Of a DNA stretch of 64,000 nt, positions 31,933-43,559 are shown one piece after another; the first letter of the stretch is position 1; each line of letters opens with the position of its first letter. The notes below the pieces were generated by a model, which saw only the letters and a program-made list of their open reading frames with translations, did not search any database and was not told the origin of the DNA. A program made the position numbers and the translations under genes. The stretch comes from Paragonimus westermani (taxonomy: Eukaryota; Platyhelminthes; Trematoda; Plagiorchiida; Troglotrematidae), in the NCBI GenBank assembly GCA_008508345.1, contig QNGE01000293.1, positions 224,856 to 288,855 on the forward strand, given 5' to 3'.

Positions 31933-33240
31933 TTAAGATCAAAATTCGAAAGGTAGCTGATTCGACTACAAAAGGAAGATACAATTACCCTTGTATAACA
32001 TAACGAACGGGAAACCTCAAACCACGCTGCTCGATGCGAATCTGCGGTGATTGTAACTTAGCCGTGAACCGTGTTACGATACTGGACAAATACTCCTTGC
32101 TCCACGTAGAGGACTTGTGCGGTACATTCGCCGTTGAAGAAAGGCCGACGAAAACTGACCTTAGTCGTGCTTACTCTCAGCTAGTGATTCATCTCGTGCC
32201 TGTGATAAAATTACTACACACATGGGGCTTCTTCAGAACACACGGTTACCGTCTGGTATCAATTCGGCCCCGGCAGTTTTTCAGTGGAGTATAGGCAACT
32301 TGGCGGAAGATATTCCATTCACTTATAAATATGTGAAGACATCTTTATCACTGAGCCCACAACACCCGAATATTTATACACATTGGCCGTGGTGCCTGAC
32401 TGTCTTCAGCAAGTTAGATTAAAGCTTAAAAGGTCGAAATATGGGGTCTTCTTTGACTGTGTTCGTTAATTGGGATATCTGCACCACAAAACTGTCTGCA
32501 CATGTTGGGTAACAAACTGCAACCCATTCTCGATGCACGGAAACCTAGAAACGAAGCTGAGTTTCGTAATTTTTGTGAATGCTGTCACACTAATGCCTTT
32601 TCCTGTTACATGCTACCACAATACTTTCACCTCCGTGTACGTTGTTGCACAAAATTACATTCTGGGTTTGGGGCTTGATGTAGCGTTAAGCATTCATTGA
32701 TGCAAAAATTTGAGCGATTCTTCATTCCTCGTCACTTACGATCGATGCAAACCACTAATATTGTAGTGCGATGCGTCTCCATGGGATGGAGCAGTACTTT
32801 GCCGTCGAATGGGAAACTGTGCTCTCATGCCAATAGCCCTTGCCTCGTGAACTTCACAAACATCTGAAAAAAACTCTTCCACACTAGACTAAGAGCCGTC
32901 GGCTGTAATTTTCGGGGACAAACACCTTTATCAGTACGTCTGTACGGACCACAAACTGTTGTCGGCATTATTGGGGAGGAGAAAAGAATTCAGCCCGTCT
33001 TCTTTCAGAATGCAGAGATAGACTTTATTTCTAAACACATACCACTACAAACTTCGTTACGTCACTGGAGTCAGTAAGACCATTGCTGATTCTTTGAGTC
33101 GTCCTTCTCTAACCAATCCGACGAAAACAAAGAATGAATCACTCGAGTTGGTCAACCTCATGCAACACGTGGATACAACTGTGAGAAGTCAAGGCTATCA
33201 GCGACGGAAACAGCAGTTCTAGACGCAGCAAGCACTCTAC
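31933..33240 (+). pseudogene. Gypsy family 3 RT and RNase H, decayed
   Basis: MRICGDCNLAVNRVTILDKY and DLSRAYSQLVIHL (RT motif A) are followed, after a frameshift, by LPSGINSAPAVFQWSIGNLA. FTYKYVKTSL then replaces the catalytic YVDD box (DD to KT). LKLKRSKYGVFFDCV follows. RNase H traces include a CDAS block near 32768, TDHKLLSALLG near 32940, and YKLRYVTGVSKTIADSLSRP near 33050 (the usual YxPGxxNxxADxLSR). The protein cannot be functional. Confidence 0.8.
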
Positions 33241-33253
33241 CAGGTGAACTACG

Positions 33254-33410
33254 GAGCCACACCAGTAGCTCAGTTGTTAGAGGGCTTGTCGCGTCTAGGC
33301 ATGCGTCTAGGCATGGTTCGAATCCAGCCGAAGCCTTGAATTTTCACAGCTGGGTGTCATCGAAATCATCAAACCTGCTAAACTACGCATTAATAACACT
33401 TAGATACAAC
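33254..33410 (+). repeat. tRNA-headed SINE S2 inside gypsy family 3
   Basis: The head CAGTAGCTCAGTTGTTAGAG (A box) and the T-arm TGGTTCGAATCCAGCCGAAG (B box) are followed by a unique tail that is shared with 50853-51000 (TTTTCACAG.TGGGT.TCATC). A 10-base word, GCGTCTAGGCAT, is duplicated in the anticodon region. It separates the RNase H from the integrase of the host element. Confidence 0.75.
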
Positions 33411-33439
33411 ACCGATTCAAGGTAAGTGGATGAAGCGGT

Positions 33440-33890
33440 TGACGATTCACAATCCAGTATTTTCGAAAAAATAGACAATTCCCGACAGTCGAGGGGCCTG
33501 TTGGAGTTATTGCTTAATCAAAACCATTCGTGGTCCGGAAGAATGAATTAAGTTTGTAGGATGGTTGTATTTTCTGGGGATCTCGAGTAATTCCACCACA
33601 CAAGGTGAGACGAAAACTGAGCGAAGAATTCCATGATGCCTATCCTGGAGTAACAAGAATGAAGGCCCTGAAGAAGGGTTGTTGCAGGTGGCCTAATAAT
33701 GATCAACATACTGAACAATTTCTGAAGTCATGTAAGATACGCCAGAAACACCAGCGAAATAATCCCCATGGGCCAATACACTCGTGGCTTTGGCCTGAGA
33801 GATCATGGCAACGACTACACATGGATTACTTTGGCCCGATTAATAGTCTACTGTGTTTACTCGTAATTGATGCCCACTTGAAATGAGCTG
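33440..33890 (+). pseudogene. Gypsy family 3 integrase fragment
   Basis: A 93-codon frame (33605-33886) carries EEFHDAYPGVTRMKALKKGC and KSCKIRQKHQRNN, the zinc-binding region with one cysteine of the CxxC lost, then PIHSWLWPERSWQRLHMDYF and LLCLLVIDAHLK. These include the first catalytic aspartate (HMDYFGP) and the LVIDAHSK segment. The frame stops before the second aspartate and the glutamate. Confidence 0.82.
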
Positions 33891-34061
33891 TTCGGGCCGA
33901 ACAAAAAATGACAGATAATGCCTATACACAGACAGCAGTCTTTTTCGAATCAAAGATCAACGGCAGATATGCCAGTTGGGCTCTGGCAGTCACACTGCGT
34001 GCCAAAACCAGTATACCCATATCAACCTGAGACTTATCGTATTCGCTAAGAAGGAGAGGGG

Positions 34062-34225
34062 TGTTACATATGCACTGCCGAACCACTCGCTTTGTTTGGC
34101 CACCCTCTGATTGGCTGTGACTGATGTTGACAACCTAATTGCCTTGCATGTTTTGGTTACATTGTTAGGAAATCAATAAGACGTGATGTGCTAATGCGTG
34201 TTCTTTGTGCATCTACCGTCGTGTT
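34062..34225 (+). repeat. 3' LTR of gypsy family 3
   Basis: TGTTACATATGCA start after a polypurine tract; internal CAATAAGACGTGATGTGCTA near 34170. A related solo-LTR-like copy is at 42420-42600. The right boundary is approximate. Confidence 0.65.
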
Positions 34226-34239
34226 ATCCATTGCCAGGT

Positions 34240-36015
34240 CTTATTAACTCGCGTCTCCGACGCGTAGCACACAGCAAGCTCCAGACTTGAGACAGTAGTT
34301 GCCAGATCAGCTTGGTGACCGAATAGCCGGAGAGTGTGGACAATGAAGGTGCCAGTTTGCTAGCTGCATTGGCTCTAGAAAACGGTTATCGCCCGAAGGC
34401 ACAGAGAACGCAGAAAAATTTGGGGGAGGGGGGGAGGTAAAATGGAAAATGTTATAGTGGTCGAATAGAGCTACTGTCAGGAGAACGATAAATTCTGGAA
34501 CTTCCCGATTGTTTATGCCACGGGATGGGGTTGATTTGAAGGATCCAACTCCGATTCTCTGACTCCAAAGTCTGAACTGCTAGGCTACAGGATACAGAGT
34601 TTTCTTGGGTGACCCTATTCAGATCCAGTGGGGCTGATTCAGTTAGGAATGAGAGGCTTGCCTAGCTCGACAGCGCAATGAATAAGACAATAATGTTTGA
34701 TTGTGAGCACTGCTGCACGTACTGGATGTATTCGAATCTTCTGGGTGTTACCGGATGTTTCCCGATCGTACTGGATAATAAGCCTGTGGTCACTGACAAT
34801 CTTTGGGCGACGGGAGTGCTCTTTGTTTGTGGGTGCCTTTTCTAATGGAACTGCAACTATAAAAATAGCTTCGGTAAATGCTGATAGAATTGGGCCTCAC
34901 TACTCAAGCAATTCTATGTAGCAATTAGTATGAAGTACCCAGTGTGTGTATCGGCTTTTCGTCTGGCTGCTGCCCTTTGGCCTGCCTGGCAAAGTTGCAC
35001 CTGGAAGGATCGAAGTCCTACTTCAACACAGTCATCCGGATTGATGCGATGCACAAGCCTGACCACCACCTCAAGGTAACAGTATGGGCCAGGACTCACT
35101 CACGCCACGTGGTATCATCGCCCTATGGAGGATGTCAGTGCTATTCTGAATCAGAGATTGGGCTAGAAATTGTTTAAATTGACCAAGTCTTTGACATGTT
35201 TAAGCATGGATGGCCTAAAAGATGACGGAAGACAACTCAGCAATATATGTACAAGGTACATAGTCCGATGAGAGACACAGACTATCTGCTCAACTCACCA
35301 AGCCTTATTGATTTAATGGAAGTTACTGTGATGTACGAATATCGAGATCGGCCTCCACAAGGCAGAGCGCGATCAACCAGCACTACAGGCCAAACATGAC
35401 CACTGTTCACACTTTAACTTATCAGCCCAACTAACTCTGATGCACCATTGAACGGTGGCTTCCGATGACACAGAAATAGTTGTCATCATTTGTAAGATAA
35501 CAATAGACTGCAATATAATTACTGGCCATTCATTCCATCGAAAATGCTTGTTGGACCTAACTCTGGTAAGACTTTACGTCTCGATATGAGAAACCTGTTG
35601 TGAAATTGTTTGCTCTAACTGACCACTGTCAGTGGCTTTGCTTTTACGTCTGTCAGTTCTAACTGAGACAGATACCACAAACTGAGATACTGGCTGTGAT
35701 TAATGAATTCTCTGAAACTTAACTAATGACAAACACCACGATTATTGCAAGCAATAGACTCCCCAATAAAAACCACCCAATGTGGAGCCATCGCTACAAC
35801 AACAGCAGCCAGCAGCATAGGGCGTAGACTGAAACGGTCAATTCGTAAACCTCTGAAAACAGTAAACCAATGGCAAAGTAGGCTATTTGCGGAGGTGGTG
35901 GATTACTGAATAACGATTGGTGGAATTGTTCAAACAATCCACCTATAAACGATAAGACAAACCCAGCCCGTTATTTCAACTATCTTGGTCCTCCTCAGGT
36001 ACTGGTTTGCTTTCG
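34240..36015. other. No gene recognised; tRNA-like relic near 34515-34585
   Basis: On the minus strand at about 34585-34515, TAGCCTAGCAGTTCAGACTT followed by a TTCAAATCAACCCC end resembles a decayed tRNA-Gln-like sequence with A and B boxes. A G-run (GGGGGAGGGGGGGAGG) lies near 34422. Otherwise only short frames. Confidence 0.35.
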
Positions 36016-36022
36016 TCTATGA

Positions 36023-37771
36023 ATGGGTGAAAACAAAATGGAATCCGATGAGGTTGAAGAAGACCACAAAGACTGTGAGCAACGAAGTGAAATCGACCGT
36101 TCCAGATTCAATGTCGATCGCCTGTTGGAAGATCTCGTCGGCCCTTGTGGGCTGTGGCAATGGTCTCTTGTCACTCTCATGGCACTAAGCACAATATCTG
36201 TGTCCACGTTTCCTGTTTTTGCCAATTCTGCCTCGCCACACAGGTGCAGAATGGAAGACCGTGTGGAAAAATTTGCTCATGATCAAAACTTTACGTTTAC
36301 GGACATAGCTTCGCATATCGGACCGTGGATTAATATTTCTGGCCAGATGAAGGGTTGTCTACGTTATGAACTCGATTGGAATGCACTCAACTTGACGGAA
36401 TTTTTTTTCGACGGAGATTCGATTTATTCAAACACGTCCGTACCCTTGGAGTCTTGCCCTCTTGGCTACATCCATGAGGAGTCTGCCATTCATTATCCAG
36501 GAAACGTAGTAGTTGAGTTTGAAACTGTATGTCAAAAAGCCTGGCTCGTTCCAACTGGAACGTCTGTCTATATGACGGGCATGTTATTCGGTTTCATTTT
36601 GGGTGGATGGACTGGGGACCGATTCGGTCGAAGGCCATCTATCATATTTTTCTCTTTTTTGGAACTGATTTGTGATGTGTGGACATGTCTGTCACCTAAC
36701 TACATCAATTACATTCTGGCACGTGGAATCACTGGTATAGGGAATACGGCCAAAATTGCCCTGAATAATGTGTTAATGGTGGAACTGACCACCGCTCGAC
36801 ATCGGTCGACGCTCAACGCAGTTCTGGCAATTGGTTTGAATTTTTTGTCACGCGCTGTGATGTCTCTTTGTGCATTCACCATACCATACTGGCGATGGTT
36901 TTATGCTGTTTATGTAAGTCCCAACTTGCTCACTGTAGCGTACATATTCTGCTTACCAGAATCTCCCCGGTGGTTGTTAGCTCGAAATCGTGTCTCAGAA
37001 GCAGCACGTGTGCTACAAACTGGATACCGAATAAACCACCGAAAAGTGTCTCAGGATGATCAGAAAAGGTTGGATGACTTGATGCAAGAAGCTTTGAAAA
37101 TGGACAATTTGTTAAGCAATTCCCTTCAGGCACACACCAACAAAAGTGCCAAAAAGCTTTCAGGCTCTATGTTGAGACCATTTACAGATAGACAGTTTGC
37201 CAAAACCAGCATATTGTGTCTGCTTTCTCTGTTGGGCATCGTGATGAGTTATTTTGCTTTGCTTTTATACGCAAGAATCATTCGGACTTACGTGTACCTT
37301 GTCGGATTCCTGAATGCCACAACTGCAATTCCTGCAACACTGATTACCACTTTGTTATATCGGTATTGTAGACGTCGCAAGCTACCTTTGCAAATTGTAG
37401 TCACATTGGTTCTGTGTATACTGGGAGGAGGAGGTTTGTACACTGTTATAGTCCAACCGGAAAATGACGTGATCTTGACAGTAGCTTCCAACATTGGTTT
37501 GATATTGTTAAGCAGTGCTTTGTGCATGTTTTATATCTATGTGCCTGAACTGTATCCTTCCGAAATCCGCACTCACGCATTTGGCCTTATTTTGGGATTT
37601 GCCAGAATAGGAAGCATTGTGAGCACATTTGTCAACGAGTTGGATCGAATTGTTGTGCACGGGTTCCCGGTGGCTATTTACGCAGGCATGTTTGTGTTTG
37701 TCCTCATCGCACTGTTCTTTCTGTCTGATACTACAGGTGAAAACCTACCTGATGTGTCGAACAAAAGTTGA
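36023..37771 (+). CDS. SLC22-like organic ion transporter, intronless (582 aa)
   Basis: A paralog of the 11.2 kb gene and the same kind of major facilitator transporter. The start at 36023 directly follows an in-frame TGA (36020-36022); the next in-frame ATG (codon 6) has a better translation context (AAAATGG). The first hydrophobic segment lies at about 46-69. The large extracellular loop carries C75, C112, C145, C170 and sequons at N104, N123 and N137. GDRFGRR is at 198-204, LPESPRW at 311-317, PELYPSEIR at 508-516. The tail DTTGENL (569-575) matches the DTSGENL of the paralog, as do GLWQW before TM1 and SxVSTFVNxLD near the last TM. It is a single exon of family-typical length. Substrate unknown. 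It is transcribed away from the paralog. Confidence 0.93.
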   Translation: MGENKMESDEVEEDHKDCEQRSEIDRSRFNVDRLLEDLVGPCGLWQWSLVTLMALSTISVSTFPVFANSASPHRCRMEDRVEKFAHDQNFTFTDIASHIGPWINISGQMKGCLRYELDWNALNLTEFFFDGDSIYSNTSVPLESCPLGYIHEESAIHYPGNVVVEFETVCQKAWLVPTGTSVYMTGMLFGFILGGWTGDRFGRRPSIIFFSFLELICDVWTCLSPNYINYILARGITGIGNTAKIALNNVLMVELTTARHRSTLNAVLAIGLNFLSRAVMSLCAFTIPYWRWFYAVYVSPNLLTVAYIFCLPESPRWLLARNRVSEAARVLQTGYRINHRKVSQDDQKRLDDLMQEALKMDNLLSNSLQAHTNKSAKKLSGSMLRPFTDRQFAKTSILCLLSLLGIVMSYFALLLYARIIRTYVYLVGFLNATTAIPATLITTLLYRYCRRRKLPLQIVVTLVLCILGGGGLYTVIVQPENDVILTVASNIGLILLSSALCMFYIYVPELYPSEIRTHAFGLILGFARIGSIVSTFVNELDRIVVHGFPVAIYAGMFVFVLIALFFLSDTTGENLPDVSNKS

Positions 37772-37774
37772 GCA

Positions 37775-40700
37775 TCTCATGTGGATACTTTAAAATGCTT
37801 TTCTTAGGTCTAAGAGTTTCGTCCGAATACGTCAGAATGTTGTTTTGACTTTATTAAGTATAATTTATGTGTTTCGTTCTCATTTTTCAAAGATTTACAT
37901 TGTTCAGTTAATTTATTCAGCGCACTTTTGATAATGCCTGTATATGACGAGAAATGGTTATTGATTCTAAGCTAGGCTTTCAGCTTTCACCCAACAACAC
38001 GTTTTCGCAACCCGATATAATAGGATATTGTCTGCGTAGCCAAAGTTAGTCACGGTGACTTGGCTCCGAACCCGCCACTGCACGAATGATAGTTGGCACG
38101 GTTACCACTGAGGAGAATCGATTAGATGCTGCATGCCACATAAACTGTCTGGCCAACTGTCTAACAATTCGGGACACGTAGGAACTGGTATGCCGTTTTC
38201 TGCAGAAGCGTTTTGATCGGCCGTGTTACGTGAATGCGACGGGGAATCATACATGAATTCAGATGGGTGCAAAACAGGAATATGACATTTAGAACAACAC
38301 GTTAACTAGCCAATACTCGATTAGATCATCATGAGACTCGTGATTTGAATTTCAAATGTCTCGGTACCGTCAATACAAGTGTCGATCTGGTAACAATATT
38401 AGCTGAAACCTGTGAAGAGTAGTAACTTAAGGGGAAAATTTAAATCAAGAATAATTTAATGCCTGGAGGGAGAGTAAAAGAAATGCATGCGGTAAAACAC
38501 TTAGAACACAGTCAATACTGAACGTAGAAAATGACATAAGAGGCCTTCAAATTTTCACTAACTCCGTGTGCTTTCATACACAGATAGTTTTTCCAACAAT
38601 ATGCCGCGAATGCTTCAGCTGAAATCAGACTTCACAAGTTGTTTGGTCGGCTATACGCGCTAAATGCACTTGTAGAGGACTGGTACGCTTCTGTCTAGAA
38701 TCGTGCCTATTCTCCACAATAATTAAATAAGAAAAACTGTTTATAGGACAACGACGTTTATTGCAAAGAGACCGGGAAAGCGAGCTGTAAGCAAAGCACG
38801 ACAGAAGCAAAACGCAACAGACCAGTAGCTAGCGTCCGGAAGGTGCAAGTGTAATTGTGACCTTGGGCGATCGAACCCACGAGAACATTTAGATATGCAA
38901 CCAAACAATATCAATAGTGTCAACCGTCAGAATAAATAGCAAAACAGTTGGAATACGTGACAAACTAAGGATGTCTCTACACACCATCAGCTTCAACATA
39001 TTTTTGATAGGCGGATAGTGTAGAACACAAGATTACGAGCAGTTTGTATTAATAAACGTTTCAATAACCTCAAATGACCTTTCTCAGGAGTGTTGTATTC
39101 AAAATTATAAACGAAGCTTCAGAAGTCACTTGGGGTCTGTTATGGTTTGGTCAACTTACATTGCGTTCGGACTGATTGGCCGAACCCGTTGCCTATTCAG
39201 TGTGGGTGAGAGTGTTGTAGATAGGACGTGTATGTATATGGTTTTAGGTATCGTTCCACGCCGCACTTCAGACACGGGTTTGTTATGATTACGTTTGATG
39301 CATGCGTGTTGGATGTGACTGATATGAGCTCCAGCATAACATCACTCTACACGAGACGGCAGACTTTTATGAATCACTCCATCTCGACCGAAACACGCTG
39401 TGGCTCCCTGACGGTGCCTGTAACATGACAGTCAAGATTTATTTAGTTTTCGAAACTGATGCTTGCCTTTTATGGAGAGCCACGTGTTCTTCTTGTGTTC
39501 AGCAACATGTACTTTCAACCACATGCTTGTTCCTTCTGCATGAATGGTATTTAAATCACTCACTTGATTTCGTAATCTGGCCACCCACAGAAACTGGAGG
39601 CTTAGGGTGAATTGATGGTCGATCTGTGGTATTACCTAGCCGAAATACGGTCCAGATTGCGTAATGAAAGTGTATGGAGCAAAGGTTCTTGAATGTTCTC
39701 TCGCGATACTGGAGAGATCCGGCTTGTTTGGTTTCCTCCTTAGCCGACGTACGTTCACTTGTCTGGCCACCAATTCTCTAATTTGAGAAACCGTTGTTGT
39801 TTTCAGAGAATCCACTGACGCAAATCTTATTTAATTTACTGATGAGTGTCGGATGACCGTTCTCATCATACCGACTGATTACCACGAAATGAAGTTGAGA
39901 TATCGGCTAGGGTGGGTTGGTTTACAGTACACAAGAAGTCAGTCTAAGAAACTAGGTGAACGCTTTTCGGATTTAATTTCCAGCATGAACACAACGCCGT
40001 AGAATTCTGATTTAGGGAACTGTAACAAGTGATTACAAGCGATCTGTTCCATGAATAAGAACGTGGCATCAGCACGCCCCAACCACATTCATGGAGACCA
40101 GATAAATTAATTCATAGCCTGTGCTTCCAGCTGTCCAAGGAAGAATTGCCTACTGCAGGTTTAGCAAGGGAGCCGACAGCCATCCCACTGGTTTGCTTGC
40201 AAAACTTTCGCAAAATGCGTAAAACATTGAGCGTATGGGAATATCAAGCTCAAATGCGATTTCGGAAGACGATAAATTAGGGCTTGCACTAAGGGAGTCA
40301 TATTTTTCTAATAACCAGTATACTGGTATATGGAGAGGATGCAACGAAACTAAGAGAAGTCTAATCCTTGTGTAATGTAGCGTGTTCCAGTTTGTTAGAA
40401 AAATCGAAAGAATCTCTAACCTTGGCTATCGCTTCATTCCATAACGGTTCGAATATGTGGCTGATGAACTTGGCCAGCTTGTAAGTTGGACTGGCGGTGT
40501 GGTCAAAAATAGATCCTATGGGTATTCTAGGTTTATGCATTTTGGAAGGCCATAGAATCCTAAAGGGTGGTTATTCTTAGGGCTGAAAGTGAAACAGTTA
40601 GACTGCCCCCTGAGAAACTTGCTTGTCTACGATTTGATCCTCTGCAGGATTGTGTTAGACGTTTACCCATTCATCGCTTCATGGGGTCTTATAGCTCCAT

Positions 40701-40900
40701 AGTTCTTCAACCCTTTCACTGGTTAATCCTATTGATTAAGAATCAAGACGTGCTGTTGATCAACTAATTTTTCTGATGGTACCAACAGCACCTTGTTCCG
40801 CGTTGGTTAGGTATGAGACAGCTAGCTGCTGTTGCGCATTGTTCGCAGTTCTGAATCTCGGTCCATCAGCAGCATCCATGGTTAACTTTCTAACAGCACG
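37775..40900. other. No recognised feature
   Basis: Downstream flank of the transporter, then AT-rich sequence with frames of at most about 66 codons. No canonical AATAAA is seen in the first 150 bases after the stop codon; an ATTAAG-TATAAT stretch near 37855 is the nearest resemblance. Confidence 0.4.

Positions 40901-40903
<3 letters not shown>

Positions 40904-40939
<36 letters not shown>
40904..40939. repeat. (TA)n microsatellite
   Basis: About 18 uninterrupted TA units. It produces the Ile-Tyr run in an otherwise meaningless open frame. Confidence 0.95.
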
Positions 40940-40941
<2 letters not shown>

Positions 40942-42415
40942 TAATTCGTCTCCACTGGATACTGAAATTGAGTCCTTTTTGAGACAGGCTATTCTCGTTC
41001 TTACTGAGCGGTCACGATGAGAGTTTCATAATTACGTTTTCTGACAGCCGTTGTGTTGCTGAACGTAAGATAGACGAACCATGATTTAACAATCTAAACC
41101 ATTTGCCCGAATTCCCTTTTCAACGTTCATTTGCGTTGATGGAAAAAATGGTTCACGCTGATTGATTACTTCCATCGCATAGGTCCCTATATCCCCCGAT
41201 AATACATAATAGATAAGCCTATCCAAAGTGATCCAGCGAAAATGCAGATATTACGGGCGGTGGCTAAACGTGCGTTTGCTTCGACCGTATTCTAAGAGAT
41301 CTCCTCAGTATCCTTACTACAGAGGTACAGTACTTACTGAGCATGTGTACTGGTTCCAGATGTCTTGTTCGTGTATCCTTCTGACGCAGAAGTAAAGGAA
41401 AGTAAGATTGGATTGGACGACGAGGTGCTTTACCCAGAGCGGTATTAGGCAGACCAAGTGGACTCCAGATCGCAGCATCGTGAATGAAAACTGCAAGTGC
41501 AAAGTGGAGGCTATCAGGCATTTGCCGTGAGGAATTTATGTCGACTACTTCAGTGGAGACAACTGAAACTATCTTGCAATTCGAAACGTGTTAGCTACAA
41601 ACGTACACCTTGTTCTTGCCAGCACTCGATGTATATTTTACTCACTTTTGTCTGCAGCCAATATGACATCCGAAATGTCACTAATAGCCTGTCAAAATAG
41701 GTCAAGTTTGATCATGCTGTTCTTTGTATCGAGCTAAAGGATGCTGAAACGTTGACATGGTTCGACATCAATGATCATTGCATGCCTGGGCGTTGCAGCA
41801 TTCAGCGACATATGAGATGACTCACCATATGAGCACATGACGAATGGCTGACCTTAACAGTCTCATTGGTAGTTTAGGATACTCCAGTCAACTGATAATT
41901 CACTCTCCTCATCTATTTTTCCATTTTACCCATGACTGTCGAAAGAAGATTCTTCGGTTCCATGTAAGCACTATGTGAACTTCTCAACCGAATCGAGCTC
42001 CATGTAAAGTGAATCCGCATGAGATGACTTTGTAGTTGAATAGAGACCTTGGGGGCCTCGGATTTTACCTGTAAGTGCACGTCATTATCGAAAGTGCCGT
42101 GGTAAGGTGAAGCAATGAGACGAAGGTGGCGTAAGGCCCAACCAGCCGCTACCCACGTAGTGTGTGGTAAGCGACATCTTCTACTGGTTAAGATCATTTG
42201 TTTGTTTCGGAGTTAGCAGACAAATGTAGACGTAAATTTCGACCGTTGCGTCACAATATATCTCGAGATACCCTCCATCAAACCCCATGGAACTCAATAG
42301 ACGTTAAGTTTAGTGCTTATTGATTCCCTTGATTTAGCCACCTAGATCAAAATTTCTTGTTTGCAATTGCCTATTTGACTACGTACACCATATAATATTC
42401 TCGTTTTTGCATATT
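40940..42415. other. No recognised feature
   Basis: Short overlapping frames only. Confidence 0.4.
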
Positions 42416-42419
42416 CGAA

Positions 42420-42600
42420 CCTCGCTGGACCAATCGAGTTTTTGGGCTATGCTTTAAGTGGCTGCGACTGACCCTGAGACCATTACTGCCCTGCGTTTTA
42501 TTGATTAGAATTGTGATCGACCTGCCATCTGAATCAATAAGGTTTGGTGTGTTAACGCCTGTTCTGTGTTTCGAATTGGGCTGAGACCCCGTGCGTCTAC
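42420..42600 (+). repeat. LTR relic of gypsy family 3
   Basis: It has the same order of words as 34062-34225: a GGCTGCGACTGACCCTGAGA region, GCCCTGCGTTTT, then ATCAATAAGG followed by GTGTGTTAACGCCTGTTCTG. No internal element sequence lies beside it. Confidence 0.6.
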
Positions 42601-42669
42601 CAATGCCACCGGTTAGTGAGTGTTGCTAATGTCCACAAACAACAGTTTGGTCACTGCCTTAACTGGTTA

Positions 42670-42925
42670 CTGATGAGCAGTCGGGGATTTGGTTTATTCT
42701 CAAGTTGACCATCACTCACATTTGATCGCAGCCTTTGTATTCAGATAGACTTTCCAGCCAGCCTCTTTCGAAAAGAAGCACTGGACTCGAGTTTCACTTT
42801 CATGCGGTTTCACTCGTATGCGGTAACCGTGTTGACCACTGTGCCAGTGACCTCACGTTAGGCACGACCGAGTTATCATGTATGAACGCCTGACCACTTT
42901 CGCTTGTGAGCAATGATCCCGTTCG
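42670..42925 (-). repeat. S1 repeat, minus copy
   Basis: Begins with the reverse complement of the S1 tail (GGGGATTTGGTTTATT), then CACATTTGATCGCAGCC and GACTCGAGTTTCACTTTC, down to the head region ending near GTGAGCAATGATCCC. The A/B-box core is partly deleted. Confidence 0.75.
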
Positions 42926-42949
42926 TCCCTTGGCAAGGATATGCACAAC

Positions 42950-43062
42950 CGACATGCTCTGGTGGGAGCGAAACTCGAGCCTAGTGTTTCTTTTCGAAAG
43001 AAGCTGGCTGGAAAATCAATCTGAGTGCGGAGACTGCTATCAAATTTGAGCGATGTTCAACT
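42950..43062 (+). repeat. S1 repeat, plus tail copy
   Basis: GCGAAACTCGAGCCTAGTGT and TTTCGAAAGAAGCTGGCTGG match the tail half of the 29567 copy. With 42670-42925 it forms an inverted pair 25 bases apart. Confidence 0.7.
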
Positions 43063-43162
43063 TTAACCCATCCTGTTCATCGGACTCATCGACTGATATG
43101 ATTTACCTTGGGGCACCACGTGATGGATTTATTTAGAAATTCACAAAGTTTAGCCATGGTGA

Positions 43163-43507
43163 TGTGGCAACCAACGCTGGCACTGGTGGCAAAAATGCGT
43201 TCAATGAAGCACAGTCTTTACTGTCCAACTCGCTGGTTGCCACGCTAAGCGCGCGCTCGCGTTTATGAATCATACTTCCACCCCACAACAGCCCGGTTTG
43301 GGCGCGTGACCGACGTCTTTCGTCGGGTGAGGGGGTTTCGCCTGCCATTCCTCGTCCGTTTGTCCGATCCAGCTGACCGATGGTTCATCCGGTCGCACAC
43401 GCTGTCCCCGATCCGTTTTCTGTGGGCTTTTGAATGTACCACCCCCGCGTTGAGGTATTTCCCCGAGAGTTGGAGTACTCGTACCTCCGGTTTGATAACC
43501 TATCACA
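43163..43507 (-). repeat. LTR, family 2, diverged solo copy
   Basis: Starts on the minus strand with TGTGATAGGTTATC (43507) and matches 22308-21781 through CCTCAACGCGGGGG and GCGCGCGCT to an AGTAAAG near 43220 (poly(A) signal changed). The left boundary (43163 or 43186) is uncertain and I found no matching target duplication. Confidence 0.65.
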
Positions 43508-43559
43508 CTATGACCACAATGAAAGAGCACAATGAGAGACTTAAACAGTCCCAGCACTA

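Larger units (their letters stand above)
31623..34225 (+). mobile_element. Ty3/gypsy element, family 3, with both LTRs and internal deletions
   Basis: The 5' LTR starts TGTCACATATGCA at 31623 and the 3' LTR starts TGTTACATATGCA at 34062, just after the purine tract AAGAAGGAGAGGGG (34048-34061). Between them lie RT, RNase H, a tRNA-headed SINE, then integrase. The gag and protease are missing: RT begins about 80 bases after the 5' LTR. Frames are interrupted throughout. The element starts only 25 bases from the open end of the LINE endonuclease. Confidence 0.83.

Noticed and set aside
34697..34921. Plus-strand frame with IFGRRE, at first taken as another transporter trace
   Set aside because: The neighbouring residues do not follow the order of the SLC22 proteins in any frame.
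40776..40982. Open frame with an Ile-Tyr repeat
   Set aside because: Produced by the (TA)n microsatellite.
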